The notes: generated from the letters alone by a model not told the origin. A DNA stretch of 64,000 bases from Petrolisthes cinctipes (GCA_033782935.1 JAWQEG010000007.1:143851-207850), one strand, 5' to 3'. Shown: positions 13,413 through 27,105, counted from the first letter of the stretch. Translations and numbers: made by a program.

Positions 13413-14154
13413 GAGAGAGTAACCCACCTGTATTTGTGTGTGTGTGTTGGCGTTCAGGGAAACTCGTGTAGATTATGTCAGCAAAGTAGGTCAGTCAATT
13501 GTCGTGTTTCTTCCTACCACTTCCCTCTCTCATTTCCTCCCCCTCGTCGTCCCTCCTTCTCTCTTTTCTCTATCCTGCTCTTTCCTTATTCTCCTTCTTC
13601 TCTCTTTCATTACTCTCTTTTCTCTCCTCGTTCTCATCGTTATTCTATTTCCTCTATCCACTTCTCCGTCTCATTTCCTTCCTCACTTTTTTCCATCTTG
13701 CCGTCCTCGCCTCTTCATGTTTTTATCCTTGCCTCTTTCTAATATTTCTCTATACTATTTATTTCCCCTTTCAGGTTCTTGTTTCCATCTTCCCTTTCAT
13801 CGTCCTCGCTTTTCCTTCCTCTATTCATTCCATTTCCTTTGCTCACTGGTGACCTCTCTCCCTTCTTCCTGCCTTCCGCCTCCCTCCCCTTCACTTCATT
13901 TCCTGGCCCCACCCCCGCGTGTGTGTGTACCTTGCTGGGCCTGGCGGTAAAGGTCTCCTACTGTCACGGATTGTTTACTCTCGTCATTGATGGTTCTCTA
14001 ACTCCAGTTCAACCTTCCCGGTTGTGATTCACTCTTTACCTGCCTTTGCTGTCTAGCCACGTCCTTTCCTCCTCACTCTGGCCTTCTTCCTTCGCTCTGT
14101 TTAATCTCACCACACCGTGTCCCTATGTCTAGTGACCAACCTCAGCATACTCTC

Positions 14155-14495
14155 GTGCACATGCTATGTTGGTACAGCTCAGGTGGAAGGTGTTAGACTG
14201 TGTCCAGTGCCCCATTACTGACAACCCCAAGAAAAGAATGCAATGGCAAAGTCAGTATAGGATATATTCGTATTAAGGAGGTATACGCCGGGTGAAGGTC
14301 ACTCAATACAAGAGGAAATCGTCCACCTGAGCTGTGCCACTAATTCATGAGCATAACTGTATATACACTGTCTCTGTCCCACCCCAACCCAAACAAACCC
14401 GACCTACATTTCTCCACACGAGCTGCCGTTCTGTCCTGATCTGACTTGTTGTAATAACGTCCTCCTGAGCTGTGTCACTAATTCATGTGCACAAC
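14155..14495. mobile_element. Degenerate TIR element with a duplicated right end
   Basis: GGTACAGCTCAGGTGGA near 14171 faces TCCACCTGAGCTGTGCCAC near 14322. The right end recurs at about 14460 as CTCCTGAGCTGTGTCAC and starts a direct repeat of roughly 135 bp (14322-14457 against 14460-14615). Confidence 0.5.
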
Positions 14496-15439
14496 TATAT
14501 GTACCTTGTTTCTGTCCCTCCCCAACCCACACCAACTCGACCTACATTTCTCCACACGACCTACCTAATGTGTTCTGTTATTGCTTCCCGCTCTGTCCTG
14601 TCCTGACCTGACTTGTGGTGTACAGTTAACAATGACCATGGGTGGTTTATGGTTATTTGTATGGTTTCTACCCTCCAAGTAATGTACAGTACAATGTTCT
14701 TAGCCAGTTTCCATTCAGTCATTTTGTTTGGTTTCTAAAAGGTCTTGTATATTCCTCCCAGTGTTATATTATACTTGTTAAACATTATAACATTGCTTAC
14801 CCTTTTAAAAACAAAGTTGAAGTGAATTTATGCTAATGGCTTCACTTTGTTTGCCCCCTGCCCTCTCCCAACCCGAGCTGCATGCCCTCTCTCCCCCCTG
14901 TCCCAACCCAAACTGCTCTCTCCCCTGTCCAACCCCGAGCTGCCTTCTCTCCTCTCACCCCGAGCTGCAATGCCCTCTACCCTGTCCCAACCCGAGCTAT
15001 TATCTTACCCATTTACTTGATCCCACCCTGTCTTGTTGTGCCCTCCTTGTCATGCCCCATACTGACCCCGCCCTGCCCAACCAGACCTTGTTTACCTTCC
15101 CTTCTTCCAGTCTCGGCTTGTCCTCGTCCTGCCTCGCGAGTTTTCCATTTACTATCGTTTCTTTCTCTGTTTTCCTCTTGCTTCACCTTTTTATCTCCTT
15201 CACTTTAATCTCCTTTTTGCTGTTTTATTTCTTTCCACAGTTGTCCGATCTTTCCTTCTGTTCATCTTATTTTTTTCTGAATCGGCTTTCCTTTTCTTTC
15301 ACTCCCCTTTTCTATTTTTCTCTCCTCTCCTTTCTTCGCTTCTACTTTCCTCTCCTCTTCTTTTTACTTCTTTCCCCCGTACTTTAATATCCTTTACCTT
15401 CCTTTCTGTACACAATATCCCCTATTCTTCCTCTCGTTT

Positions 15440-15530
15440 CATTCCTTTTCTCTCTGGAATCGAACCAGGGACAAGACCATTGCACAACCATTCCACCACA
15501 CCACACCATAGGATCAGAGAAACTATACTA
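15440..15530 (-). repeat. tRNA-like fragment (possible SINE head)
   Basis: On the minus strand GGTTCGATTCCAGAG is a good Pol III B box, preceded by GTGGTGGAATGGTTGTGC, an A-box-like stretch. It does not fold as an intact tRNA by eye, so a tRNA-derived SINE or tRNA relic is likelier. Confidence 0.4.
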
Positions 15531-15670
15531 GGCCTCGTTCATGATGTTACAGGAAAATTATAAACAGTATAAAGGGCTGTCAAAAACGTGAACAGTCCGT
15601 CATGGTAGTGGCGGAGTTGAGAGAATGTGAATGTTTGTAGGCGGTTGGCGTGACAGTATTTCCGCACTCG

Positions 15671-15673
<3 letters not shown>

Positions 15674-15718
<45 letters not shown>
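15674..15718. repeat. (CT)n microsatellite
   Basis: About 22 CT units. Confidence 0.95.
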
Positions 15719-15719
<1 letters not shown>

Positions 15720-15836
15720 AAGCTATTGTACTGCTCACACCTGATAGCCTCGTCGGAACTCGAATCAGGGGTAAATTGAGAATACCGGGAATACCATAAG
15801 AAATCACTACGACACACCACGACTTGCCACGAACCC

Positions 15837-16000
15837 TTTAAGGCGGATTCTCTTCTTGGTAAATTACAGGGTTGATTCCTCCAAACTTTCCCATGCACGA
15901 AACAAATCACCCCAACGTTACTAATTGGGTATCTGTTTAATGGCATAGTTTGGAGGAATCAGTAGCTTTCCAATTTACCATAAAGAGGTCCTTCCCTTAA
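15837..16000. mobile_element. Palindromic TTAA MITE, subfamily A
   Basis: Starts TTTAAGGCGGATTCTCTTCT and ends GGTCCTTCCCTTAA; GATTCCTCCAAACTTTCCCA mirrors ATGGCATAGTTTGGAGGAAT. Confidence 0.83.
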
Positions 16001-16979
16001 AGTTAATACCGATATGCGGTGTTCTTAGACAGAATTCTTTCATTACAGTCTATAAGGTACCGTGTTCGAAAACATACGAGGATAACGCTATCACCATTGA
16101 CCTTGCATTCCTTTCACTAACAATCCGCCAGCCAGCGAGGTCTGAAGTGCATATAAAAAAAGTGCATAAAATATAAAAATAAATGATGGTAGGAAGCTTC
16201 TCACCGTATCGTGGTGTGACGTCTGTGCCTCACACACACACACGCCACTCAGGTCTGGGAAAGTTAGCGACGGTGCACGGAAAATGATGATGCTTGCTGG
16301 AAACTCTGTAGTGCAGTGTGTGTTTTTTGTTTTGTTTTTTTGTATGTATGTCAGTCAGTCAGAGATTTTGTTATAGAGATTGTATTTTTTCTCAATCCAT
16401 CCTATCCACCTCGCCTTTCCATGCAACTCCATTTCATGTAACCCTCACCTCAGCCACTTAGTCTCTCCACTATTTTCTCCCCCCCCCCCTTCTCTCCCTC
16501 CCCTCCCGTCACCCTCCCCCTCCTTCCCTTCCTTCCTCCCTGTCAGCAAGGTGAAAGTATTTGACTAGCGGTTTGTGTGTGTGTGTGTGAGAGAGGGAGA
16601 GAGAGGGAGGTTGTACCTTCATTGTAAATAGGCTTCTGGATTGTAATGACAAAGGTTGTTTAGGAATACTGTATTAAATAAAGGTAGCCAATTGAGAGAA
16701 AAAATTACTAGACATGTGGCAATTATTGAGGGAAAGAATGAGAGGGTGGAGTATATCATACCGGTATATAATTATATTTATGGTATTGAATAGCTTAATG
16801 GTGGAGATTATTGTTGACGTGACAGTGATTGTTATAGCTAATGGAGTTGTGGCTGTGGTTGTCTGTCGTTGTACCAAGTGTAAACATTTTGGTGGTAGTT
16901 GTTAAGTTCGCGGTGGTGCGGTTGGTGGTAGGTGATTGTGATGTTGTGGTGGTTGTATTGTAGCCTATAGTGTGTGGTA

Positions 16980-17090
16980 ATTGATGGTGAATTTGATGGT
17001 CGTGGCGGTGATGGTGGTGGTGATGATGATGGTGACGACGATGGTGGTAGTGTTGGTGATGATGATGATGACGATGGTGATGATAGTAAA
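16980..17090. repeat. GATGGTG/GATGAT trinucleotide-rich tract
   Basis: Degenerate triplet repeat; a similar tract recurs at 17452-17515. Confidence 0.85.
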
Positions 17091-18251
17091 TGAGCAGACC
17101 TTGATGCTACTGGTTGTATGGTTTAGTAGTGAGTGTTGATGGTTGTGATGGTCAGGACGTTCGGATTAACAGTGATGTATGTGATAGAGACTAATGGAAA
17201 TAGTGGTGACCAATAGTAGTAATGGTGATGGGACTGGCGGCGGGAATAGTGATAGTAGTGGCAGTGGTGGTAATGGTTGAGGTGGGTGTTTGTGTTATTG
17301 GTGGTGGTGGAGGGGGGGGGGGATGATGAAAGTGACAGCCTTCAGCATCTCCTCCTCCTCCTACATGACCCTTTGACCTGCGACTACACAATAGCTTGGA
17401 ATATCTCGGTGTCTCTCTGAAGTATTATAGGTACTTGAACGAGGTAGTTTGATGATGATGACGACGATGACACGGGTGGTTGATGATAGTGATGATGATG
17501 ACATTTGTGGTGATGGTGGCAGAGACTAACAGCGGGTGGTAAGCACAAAAAGCTCCCTGGAATGTTGTAATGGGCTGTGTGCACTGACTACGACTCTGTG
17601 CTGGGGAGGAGGTGGAGGAGCGACAATGAGGTTACTTGAGGGGGTTATGATGGGGCGACAGGAGGGGGTAACTGGGGGGGGAGGGGAGCTAAGATTGAAT
17701 TGAGTATGTGCATTGACTATCAAACATTGTAGTCAAATGGATAAGGATATACATAGTTGGATATTCTCACTCTGTACAGTGCGGGTGATTGTAGGGAGTA
17801 TTGGGATAAAGCAAGAGGGCAAATCCTGATAACCGTAACTGTAAGGCAGAAGGAAGGAGGGAGAGAGGAATGAAGGGAGGTATACCGTACACAAGGACGC
17901 GAGGAACATTAAGGTGAGAGGGGGGGCAGGGGGGAGAACTAATTAAGGTAAGGGGACCCATGGGGAGGCACAAAATAGGGCACAGAAGAACGGGGCCATG
18001 AAAGGGAAGACGGGAGGTGGACGAGGTGTGGGGCAGGGAGGGGTTTCTGGTTTAGCGAGAGTGAGGAGGATAGGAGGGGCAGGAGGCTATATTATAGTAA
18101 AAGGATTGTTGAGGTTGAGGTTAGAAGGTCAGTGTAATAACCAGCGTTGTCAGTGTAGTGGTGGTGTCAGTGTTGCCAGCGTTACCTTGAGTGGTTGGTG
18201 GCTCGAAATTTTTCTTAATGTCCTTGATATTCTTACGCTACCTGGATTTGT

Positions 18252-18287
<36 letters not shown>

Positions 18288-19038
18288 ATATATTATCTGC
18301 AAGTTTCGGTTGGCATGAAGAGGTATATAAGTAATATTGAAGATAGGTAAAGGCATGTACAGGAAGTATGTGTACGAAGAGGGAGTTGTAGTACATGATA
18401 GAGTGATTCATGGATAATTATATTGTAGTTACCGTAAGTCATTTATTTTGTAGGCAGGCAGAAGGAATGTTAATAGACCAGTACCCACGAGGAGGAAGGT
18501 GAATATTGATGTTTCGGGAGGGAAGGTGATTCATGGTGGACGTACTCACTCACTCACTCATGACACAGGCTCCTAGGAATGAATGGCGACCTTCCCGGTG
18601 TTTCTTTCCACCATTTCTCCTTCCAAGAGTTATGTGATTGGCCCACTCCCATCCCCCTAGACCCCTCTTACCCCCTACGAGAGAAGGATGAAGGACAAAA
18701 AGAACATAAGAATAAATCATGAGAAGAAGAATATTAAATGAGTTGTTATGATGGACAAATGAAAAAAAAGAAGCACTAGATAAACGAAGAAAATGGTAAT
18801 AAAGATATGATGAAATTAAAAACAAAACAAACTAGAATGGAGCTAGGCATAGAGACAAAAGAGAAACTTGTGCTTCTAATTCTTGCTAATATATAATAAT
18901 TAATAAGAATAACCGGCTATGCCTGGTTGCTGCATCTAAAAGGAAAAAAAAGAATGATTTGTATAAAGATAAAGATAAATACTTGTACAGTCTAGCTACG
19001 TGTTGTTTTATGCAAAGGGCCGACAGAGTTAGTTCCAT

Positions 19039-19214
19039 ATTAAGGTGATATTCTGTTGTTGGTGAACTGAAAGGCAACTTGTTCCTCCTAACTAGCCTAT
19101 GCCAGAAAACATACGCCCTTAATGGTACTATAATAATAGGTAATCTGTTTCGTGGCATATCTTGGAAGTAACAGAGACCTTCCAATTCACCAACAACAAA
19201 AAATCTCCCCTTGA
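19039..19214. mobile_element. Palindromic TTAA MITE, subfamily A
   Basis: TTGTTGGTGAACTGAAAGG mirrors CCTTCCAATTCACCAACAAC; the right end AATCTCCCCTTGA retains the terminal block. Confidence 0.8.
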
Positions 19215-19434
19215 CGCTTGGTCATCGTTGTAAGTACGTGAGGTGACAAGTGCAGACTCAGCGGCGACCTTTTCTCTCGATCACAAAGTTCATGCTAAAG
19301 GTGGAGCTGATGGATGTGGAATGTCAGGAGTTTATTCTATACTTAGCCAGGGTCCAGTTAAGACGTAACAGCTAAGCCTTAGGTAGGTAGGTAGGGGGAG
19401 AGGGAAATGGTAGAGGCATTTGAGAAGTTGTGGT

Positions 19435-19556
19435 GGTGAGTCCTTCAAATATTGCCACGAAACACCACCTGTATGGAAGGAGCGTGATTCGTGGTACAGT
19501 ATAGTCAGGAGGACTCAGAAGCCTCCAATTTCTATACCTGATCACAGGGTCCTTAA
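19435..19556. mobile_element. Palindromic MITE, subfamily C, left end missing
   Basis: AGTCCTTCAAATATTGCCAC mirrors a GTGGTACAGTATAGTCAGGA half; right end ATCACAGGGTCCTTAAT. Closely resembles the copy at 2295-2443. Confidence 0.68.
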
Positions 19557-19844
19557 TTTGAGACGGTAAATCACAGCTGTCGTGGCGTTTAGGGTTAGCA
19601 AATATATTTCTTCTATATAATACAGTTGATGACATTAGTTTTCTTTTCCTAGTGTTTGACTTCTATTATCAGTCCGTAAATCATAGCCTAAATATAGACA
19701 AAATTAACTCAACTTGACCTATAAACGAATACCAAGAGACTTACTGGTGTTGCTTCGTGACCCAGTTAATATGAGTGTAGCGTGAGTACTACAAAAGGAG
19801 CAAGAAGTATATAGCATAGATGGAAAACAATGCTCAGTCACGCT

Positions 19845-19990
19845 CATACACACTATGCTCCCTACACGCTCACACTCACCATGCTCTCTCTTCACGCTCA
19901 CACTCACCATGCTCTCTCTTCACGCTCACACTCACCATACTCCCTTCACGCTCACACTCACCATGCTCCCTTCACACTCACAATGCTCAC
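19845..19990. repeat. About 28-bp minisatellite
   Basis: Tandem ACGCTCACACTCACCATGCT units with 6-8 bp spacers, five or six copies that shorten to the right. Frames over it are not genes. Confidence 0.9.
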
Positions 19991-20323
19991 TTCACCTGTC
20001 AGGAATGATATCAATCCCTGAGTAGCACGCTCAGTATTAGGCCGGCAGGGAGGGGGCTGGGACAGGGGCAGGGGCGGGGGCAGGGGCAGGGACAGGGGCA
20101 TGGGTGAGAGAGCATACAGTGTTGAAATATGTCGATGGAAGTGTGGGAAAGACACCATGACTGTGAGTAGGATAAGGTGTGTGTGTGTGTGTAGAGGGAC
20201 AGAAGGGTTATATACATATGTTGGTGGACTGTGGAAGGGGTTTATGGTGGTAGAATAGACTCTGGGAAGATATTGGGTGTATTATTGCCTGAGGAGTACA
20301 AGAATCATTGAAATTTTGTAGTT

Positions 20324-20478
20324 CTTTAAGGGCGTTAAGTGTTAATGGTGGTATATCTGGAGCAACTGATTTCCTCCAAACTATTCCAAACAGGATACCA
20401 ATATCTTTATTCACTGGTTCTGTTTCCTGACATACTTTGGAGGAATAAAGACACTCCAATGTACCAAAAGTTAGAGTA
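20324..20478. mobile_element. Palindromic MITE, subfamily B
   Basis: GATTTCCTCCAAACTATTCC mirrors CATACTTTGGAGGAATAAAG; starts TTTAAGGGCG, right end decayed. Confidence 0.72.
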
Positions 20479-22639
20479 AAATAATGTAACGAGTGAAATT
20501 GTTGACTCACGCAGCTGAAGGGTTTGAACACATTATCATTACATCAATAGGCAGAGTCAAGGGTAGAAATGATAATAATAAAACTCTTCCCATCAGTGTA
20601 TTATATTTATCTCCGACTAGGTAATGCCGGTACTGTAGGCAGACCTGACCACTGTTCTGTTCTGTACTGTAATGTAATGTGGTGCACAAAAGTTCATTCC
20701 TCAGTCAGCCACACCATAACTGAATCATATGTGTTTCGAACGACTTAAACAAGAAAGATAGATGGCTGACTGTATTGTCGTTCAAACCACAGGGAATTTA
20801 GTCATATTGTGGCTGACGGAGAGAATAACTTTTTAAACACCATAGTAGGCTACAGTCTCGAGCCATAATAAGTATCCAGGTCTAGTTGAAGTTTAGAATC
20901 ATCTGACATACCAGTGAAACAATTGCAACGTATATCCTGTCTCATATTTGCTGGAGGTCGTTTGTACTCCATCAGGCTATCCGAATTAGACTTGGATATT
21001 TATTATGGCTCGTGACTGTACATACCTCATCTAAAACTGAGACTCCATTTACTCCCAGTCCCTTGATGATAAAGTCCCACTGACCTATACTGACTTGGAC
21101 TCCTTATCATTTATTTACGTAGCCTCTACTTTGTCTTCATCATCATCTTCGCGCGTGTGTGTGTGTGTACGTGTGTGTACAACTTCAATACCCTGTTTTC
21201 TTCTCTCACACCCATACTTTTCTTGTTGCCACACCTTCCCTTCACCCTGTCATTATACTTAGAAAGATAGATGTATGTATTGTCTTGTCTTAGACGTTGG
21301 CTGCTCTCAAGGATTTTCATTTCCATCACCTCAACATTTCTTACTGTGTTTCGCATCAATTTCTTCGCATCATGCTCACAGATTAATAAACTCTGCAGGA
21401 TGCAACCATTTCAGAATCACATGCACGGCGAAATTAGAACACGACCAGCAGTTGCGTAAAGTGTGTGTTTAGGATGAAGGTGGTAGCGATCGTTAGTATG
21501 AGTATAGAGAGTCTTTTTGTAATATAAGTCGTTTGTTATATAATTTTGTTCATCTGCTGCAGGAAAGTCATTAAAGAAAAAGTCATTTTTTAGATATTTT
21601 TTTTAAATATTGAGGACAGTAGTTAGATCATGCACCCTTTTCCGTTTCTTAGCGATTCAAAATACACAGCTGTCCAAGTAGCCTATCCAACTTTTTGTAA
21701 GATTCATGTGTATATATATATATTCCTCGTTAAGTATAAAGAATATCTTACATTAAGTATGTTGTGTGCATTAATTTGCGTTTGTCATATATTCTTACCA
21801 GTTTCATCTATCTCCTTTATTCCTTTCTAAGGGAATTTATTCTCTCGTGAGTTAAAGTATGGCCTTGACTCCATGTTTATTAGTGAGGCTTTTTTTTATC
21901 CTTTCACTTTGTGTTTTATTCCGTGACACCACGCGACACTTGGAGGCCGACATATTGACTCTAAGTTAGAATTGGCTACTGTGTCTTGACCTCCTTATGA
22001 CCTCATTGTACGTGACCGTCCCCTCAATTTACCGTGGATGGCGGGGCGGGGTGGGGTGGGGCGGGGCGGGGGGTATGGGGCCAAGGCAGAGTCACGCTTC
22101 TCAAATAGATATTTAAACATAGGCTGTATATATACATAAAAATATATATATAATGTTGTTTTTTGAATGACGGATTTTGGTCCTTGTATATACTAGTTAT
22201 ATTTATTTTCTCACTTGTTTCTTTATTACTGATTATAATTGCGTTTGTGTTCATTTATTTTTATGTTTGATATATACGTGTTTCTAGTGAATAAGTAAAT
22301 ATACGCGAAGAAACATAAAAATATCTGAAAATAAAGTTATATAACATTTCGGGAAATGAAGAAGACGAAGGTATAGTCAAACAAAGAAAATATGTAAATT
22401 GGAATACAACGAAAGGGAATACACGTGAAGAAATTAATAGAAATGTGGTGAGTGGAAGGGAAAACACAGTGGCTGTAGGTAAGACAGGAAGGGAAGGCAT
22501 GACACAACAACACTTGAGTGGGTGATAAAGTCGGGTCGTGTAATGCATGACCTCGACTGATTCTCGTAAACTAACCTTGACCATTCTCTTACCTCACTCT
22601 ACCACCTCACTCTCACTATTTAAGTTAAGTATGTGTGTT

Positions 22640-23015
22640 CATACCTATTTGTTCTTACCTATTTGTATCTTTACAGGATTGAGTTAAGCTCGTAATGTCC
22701 CGCGTTTTTTTCATAAGCAAATTATTATATTTTTCTTTAAATTTATGTATGTTTTTCGCACACACCACTTCTTCTGGTAATGCGTTCCATTTATCTATTA
22801 CTCTGTTTGGAAAGTCATATTTCTGTACGTCTTTGTCTCCTCATCTTTTAATTATTTTCTGCCGTGATCTCTCATTGTACGGATTCCTTGTCGACACAAG
22901 TTTTCTATGTCTATATTCTTATTCTGTGACACATTTGTACGCCATAATCATATCTCCTCTTTTTCGTCGTTCTTCCAAATTAGGTAACTTAGGTTTCTCT
23001 AGTGTTTCCTCATTC
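22640..23015 (-). pseudogene. C-terminal tail of a non-LTR retrotransposon (LINE) reverse transcriptase, degenerate
   Basis: Minus-strand frames contain LPNLEERRKRGDMIMAYK, then with a frameshift NERSRQKIIKR, one stop, and DVQKYDFPNRVIDKWNALPE plus EVVCAKNIHKFKEKY. This order is characteristic of the end of LINE polyproteins. The 5' bulk is absent and the frame is broken, so it is a dead 3' fragment. Clade (Jockey, CR1 or RTE-like) is not resolved. Confidence 0.78.
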
Positions 23016-26000
23016 TTATCCGTCACTGATGAGATAATGGCCGAAATGAACCGGGGAGATTTAAAGGAATATTCAAGATTACTGAGTCTGGGATTAATGA
23101 AGGAGGTGAATTGCAAATCATAAGCGATTGATAGCCAGATTTTTTTTATCAATACATTATTGTTGAAGTTTTACAGTCTGCTCATGTTTCATACACTTTA
23201 AGTGAACTGGTTCGTATTGTTACGTCCCCAGCCCCGGGTAGACTGAGGCACGTAATCAGATTAATAATCAGGAGGAAGAGGAGCCAATCAAACTCAAACA
23301 TGACTCGAGATAATCATGGGAAGCTTCGTAAAGAAACTGACTTTATCAGAGAAAACGAACCATTCTAACGCATGACGTGTGATTATCAATAGGCCTTACG
23401 TCAGTGCTACCAACCGTTCTTATGTCCTACGGTACCCAACATGAAAAGGTTAGCCTAACCCAACACCATATGTTTTCACCAAATCTTATGACACGACTTT
23501 GTCTTTGAAAATACACAGGGAAGGAAGCCTTTGAAAGTTGGAGCCTGCAGTAGGTACGAGTATATATCCATACGATATATTCATCCATGCATACTGTACG
23601 TAATGATATGAGTCATCACACCCAAAATTAATAACCTTCCAGTTGCCACTACGAATTACCGACTAATTATTATGGCACCATTTAAGTGGAAGCCACAGAA
23701 CGTAGGTTACTCATGTAAATTATAAGCTTCGTGGCTGTCTGTCTTAATTAAAACTCCCCATGTCTGTCTTATCATTATCTCTTTCTAAACATTAGTTTGG
23801 CCTTGTTTACTTTACCTAGTAAGCCCCATGGGTGTCATGACGATATTATTACCCTAGTGAATCAAGGGGAGGGAACGTTGAAATGAATTCCCTTTAATGA
23901 TTATATAGTTATCTCATGTCATCAATATTACATGCACTCTACCTCTCCTTGTACACACCTTATCCAACACGTCCTCAGCCAACGTGGATAATAGGTTTTC
24001 CTGGTTGTATCCTTCCTTAACAGAGTGAACTAGTCCCGGTAATGGATTATAAAGGCTAAGACCCGAGTTCAGAGTTTATCGCCAAACTAGAGATGATCAT
24101 TATGCCAATATTATATTCTCCATACACTTCCCACTATAACCATATCACCAGATAACAACAAATAGATTGTGGAGTAAGTGGCATTTTAGTCACTAGATTA
24201 AGTGTGAAAAATGTAGAGGGAACAAAATAGTGTGGAGGAGGGAAGGGTGTTAAGGTGGAGGAGTTGAGTGGCTAGAAATGGTGTGGGAGGGAGAGTCATG
24301 CATGTGACTATTGATTCAGCGTTGGTCAGTCAGTTTCATGAATTAGGAACTGCATGGTGTGGTAGTGAGGACTGTGCTGATGTTGGGAGTAGTGATGGGC
24401 TGAGCTGGATCAGAATGGTAATGGTGAAGAATGATAAAAAATGAAAGTATAATGATGTTAATAAACCTATATGATTATTTAGTATGGATGAGTGTTAGGA
24501 AAGGAGAACTGAAGTAAATTTGGTGAAATGAGATAATTATGTAATGGAATGAGGCACCATGTGTGTGTGTAGTACTGTATCTGGAGGTATTCATAGTATG
24601 TTGTGAATAGAATGATGATAGGCACCACAGCATTTAATTAAAGTACCACAAGCGAAGTTAGTTGCGATGTTAGGGTGAGTCGTCGTTGTTGTGTGGTGAG
24701 ATGTGACGTTTGGTCTGTGGTGGGGGTGATGACGTAAGCATATGACTATGTATAAATAATGGAAAAGTTTTGTTGTGATGGGTGACGGACGTGATCTTTT
24801 TTGGTGGACTGTTTAGTTAGCATGACTAGACGAGTGAACTGGACTGAAAATTTTCCTTTTCTTCTAATTTGACAGTAAGTTAAGATACAGTCAAAAGTTC
24901 CATCGTACCGGTATTTGTTTGCCTTCTAATAACTTGTATTGTGTAGGTCGTATTTGTTTTTTCATTTGAGATGTAGCATCATGTCAAGGGTATTTTTTTT
25001 TTTTCTATATTAAAAGAAGATGAGGACCAAAGGCTGGTAGCTGGGTGCTGATCGTCCTCATCTATAAAATCATGTCCAATTTCGTTCGAGATGCCTAGAC
25101 ACATTGCGTATAACAAAAGAGCAGTTGCATATTATTATAATCTACGCTGTTTCAAGACAATCTTCACCATCCAGGACCCATGAAAGAGTTTTTGCTTATG
25201 ACAAACCTCAGTATTAGACTAATGTAAAAAAATTGCAAAAAGAGAAAATAACACTCTTTATCCCATTCATCGCAAGACTTGTAATCTATGAAAGTGATCT
25301 GAAATTTTGCTAACAATGTGTACTTAGAGCAGATTGTGAATGGGTGCGTGGGGTGGGTGAGGTTGGGGATATGGATCGAAGTGCTGGAATGGTTTTGTTT
25401 ATATAACATATGAGTCTGAGTCACCAGAGTGCCCCGGCTGGAATGCAACTTACACTCATTTGGTTATGTAAGCAAAAGTAACCGAAGGACCCATGAGGTT
25501 TTAATATAGTGTGTGTTTACCATAGTTTGTAAAGCTGATCATGATTACGAGTCAGTCGTTGCTAGCAGTCTACTAATGCACTCTCACGTACTCTCTTGGT
25601 CTCCAGGTGCACGGTGGAATTCTCGTTTGTATTTCTACGTGAGTAAGTGTATGTTATATATTTTTATACCGATACTGAGCGCATTCTGTTGTCGACTAAT
25701 CATTGTAGGACACCCCTTAATAGCTTCATACCGGTTCCTGTCAGGAAAATAAACGAGTTGTATCGTGTTTTAAGGTAGGATTTTAGGAAACTTCTTCCAA
25801 CAAAACTGTTACTCTGTTAAAATTTTATTCAAAAATAGTTATTAAAACTGATCTGATAGATCTTCGTTAGATTTTGTGGAAAGATGAACCATGATACCAA
25901 GGAAAAACGGAAAAAAAAAAAATAATAACTGTTGACATTGGCCAGTATTCAGAATGTAGCTCAACAAAGTTTCGTTTCGTCTCTAGGCAGAATTGAAACG

Positions 26001-26458
26001 CGGAATATTTTTGTATATCTAATAAATTTTTCCTGTGTTACGTATACTGAGGCAGAGAAGTGGGGATTTCAATTTTTAATTTTATTATATAAAAATAAGA
26101 GGTGTACTGAGTAGGTCAGAATGCCGAACTCTGCTGTATTCTTATCGGTATTTAATTACAATGCATTGTAAATCACCATCTAGTCGTTACAGCTCATTCC
26201 ATTTTCCTTGCCACATAAGGTACTGCATAGTGTTGTTGTCCTTTTCCTGTCAGTGTTCCGTTTCCCGGGGCATCTCCGTCCACAACCGTCTCGCCCTGTC
26301 GTGGCCCTTTGTTACGTGAAGCCTGGAGCTCCACCCTTACTGTAATATTCACGAGGCGAGCACCCTGCTTGCTCACGCTTACCCTCACTACACACGTCAC
26401 CATTTCTGTCCACGTCAGCTGACTAGACAAGTCACGAAAATGTCCAGTTGCTCTAGAA

Positions 26459-26462
<4 letters not shown>

Positions 26463-26530
<68 letters not shown>
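26463..26530. repeat. (TA)n microsatellite
   Basis: 34 TA units. Confidence 0.98.
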
Positions 26531-26536
<6 letters not shown>

Positions 26537-27105
26537 GTATTGTACTTACTGAGTCGGCTAAAAGAAAAAGAAAAAAAAACTCACCGAAAAACAAAAGAAA
26601 ATTGATGCTACACCCATGTCATCCGAACTTGAGTATTAGGACGTCTTGTTCAGTATTATTTTCACTTGCAGTGAAAGTTTCATACATATATATGCTACCC
26701 AACAAGTAAGTCTCCAGTTCAGTTCTCTCTACCCTTCGATAAAGTGAAATTTTCATTCGTTTTGTCGCTCAGATGTTCCCAGCATTGTAGTGGCTCCCAG
26801 GGCAATCGATGAATTGATTTATAGTGAGTTCTGGCGTATTGTTCGTGATGGATGGTGTGATGGTTGGCTTGGTACGCACTTCTTTGTGTGTGTGTGTGTG
26901 TGTGTTTACATTCGAACATGGGACAAGCAGATTATTCTATACCTCTTTTTCTAACTGCAATGGCGCACTTTATACATGCTTAGACTATATGTGTTCTAAC
27001 TTCTTTGCGTCAAGACAGAGGAAGTATTTAGTTTTAGTGGGATGGATTGCCGTGATTATATGATTGCTGTGGAACAAACAATTGGATTTACACCAAAACT
27101 GAAAC

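Larger units (their letters stand above)
10703..22639. other. Noncoding region of pyrimidine tracts and repeats
   Basis: Long C/T-rich stretches (11.96-12.3, 13.5-13.95, 14.85-15.45 kb) create Ser/Leu/Phe-rich open frames with no domain. Minisatellites, MITEs and a GATG tract fill much of the rest. Confidence 0.6.

Noticed and set aside
13438..13950. 170-residue Ser/Phe/Leu frame
   Set aside because: C/T-rich tract; hydrophobicity comes from TTC/CTC/TCC triplets, not helices of a known protein.
14830..15387. 185-residue frame with Pro/Cys then Phe/Leu
   Set aside because: Imperfect CCCAACCCGAGCTGC repeats followed by a pyrimidine tract; no splice or homology support.
22695..23123. 142-residue plus-strand frame
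   Set aside because: Opposite strand of the LINE tail, whose minus-strand frames carry the recognisable motifs.
25605..25641. Possible short reeler exon between AG and GTGAGT
   Set aside because: Splice-like borders, but the translation has no reeler residues and its length is implausibly short.
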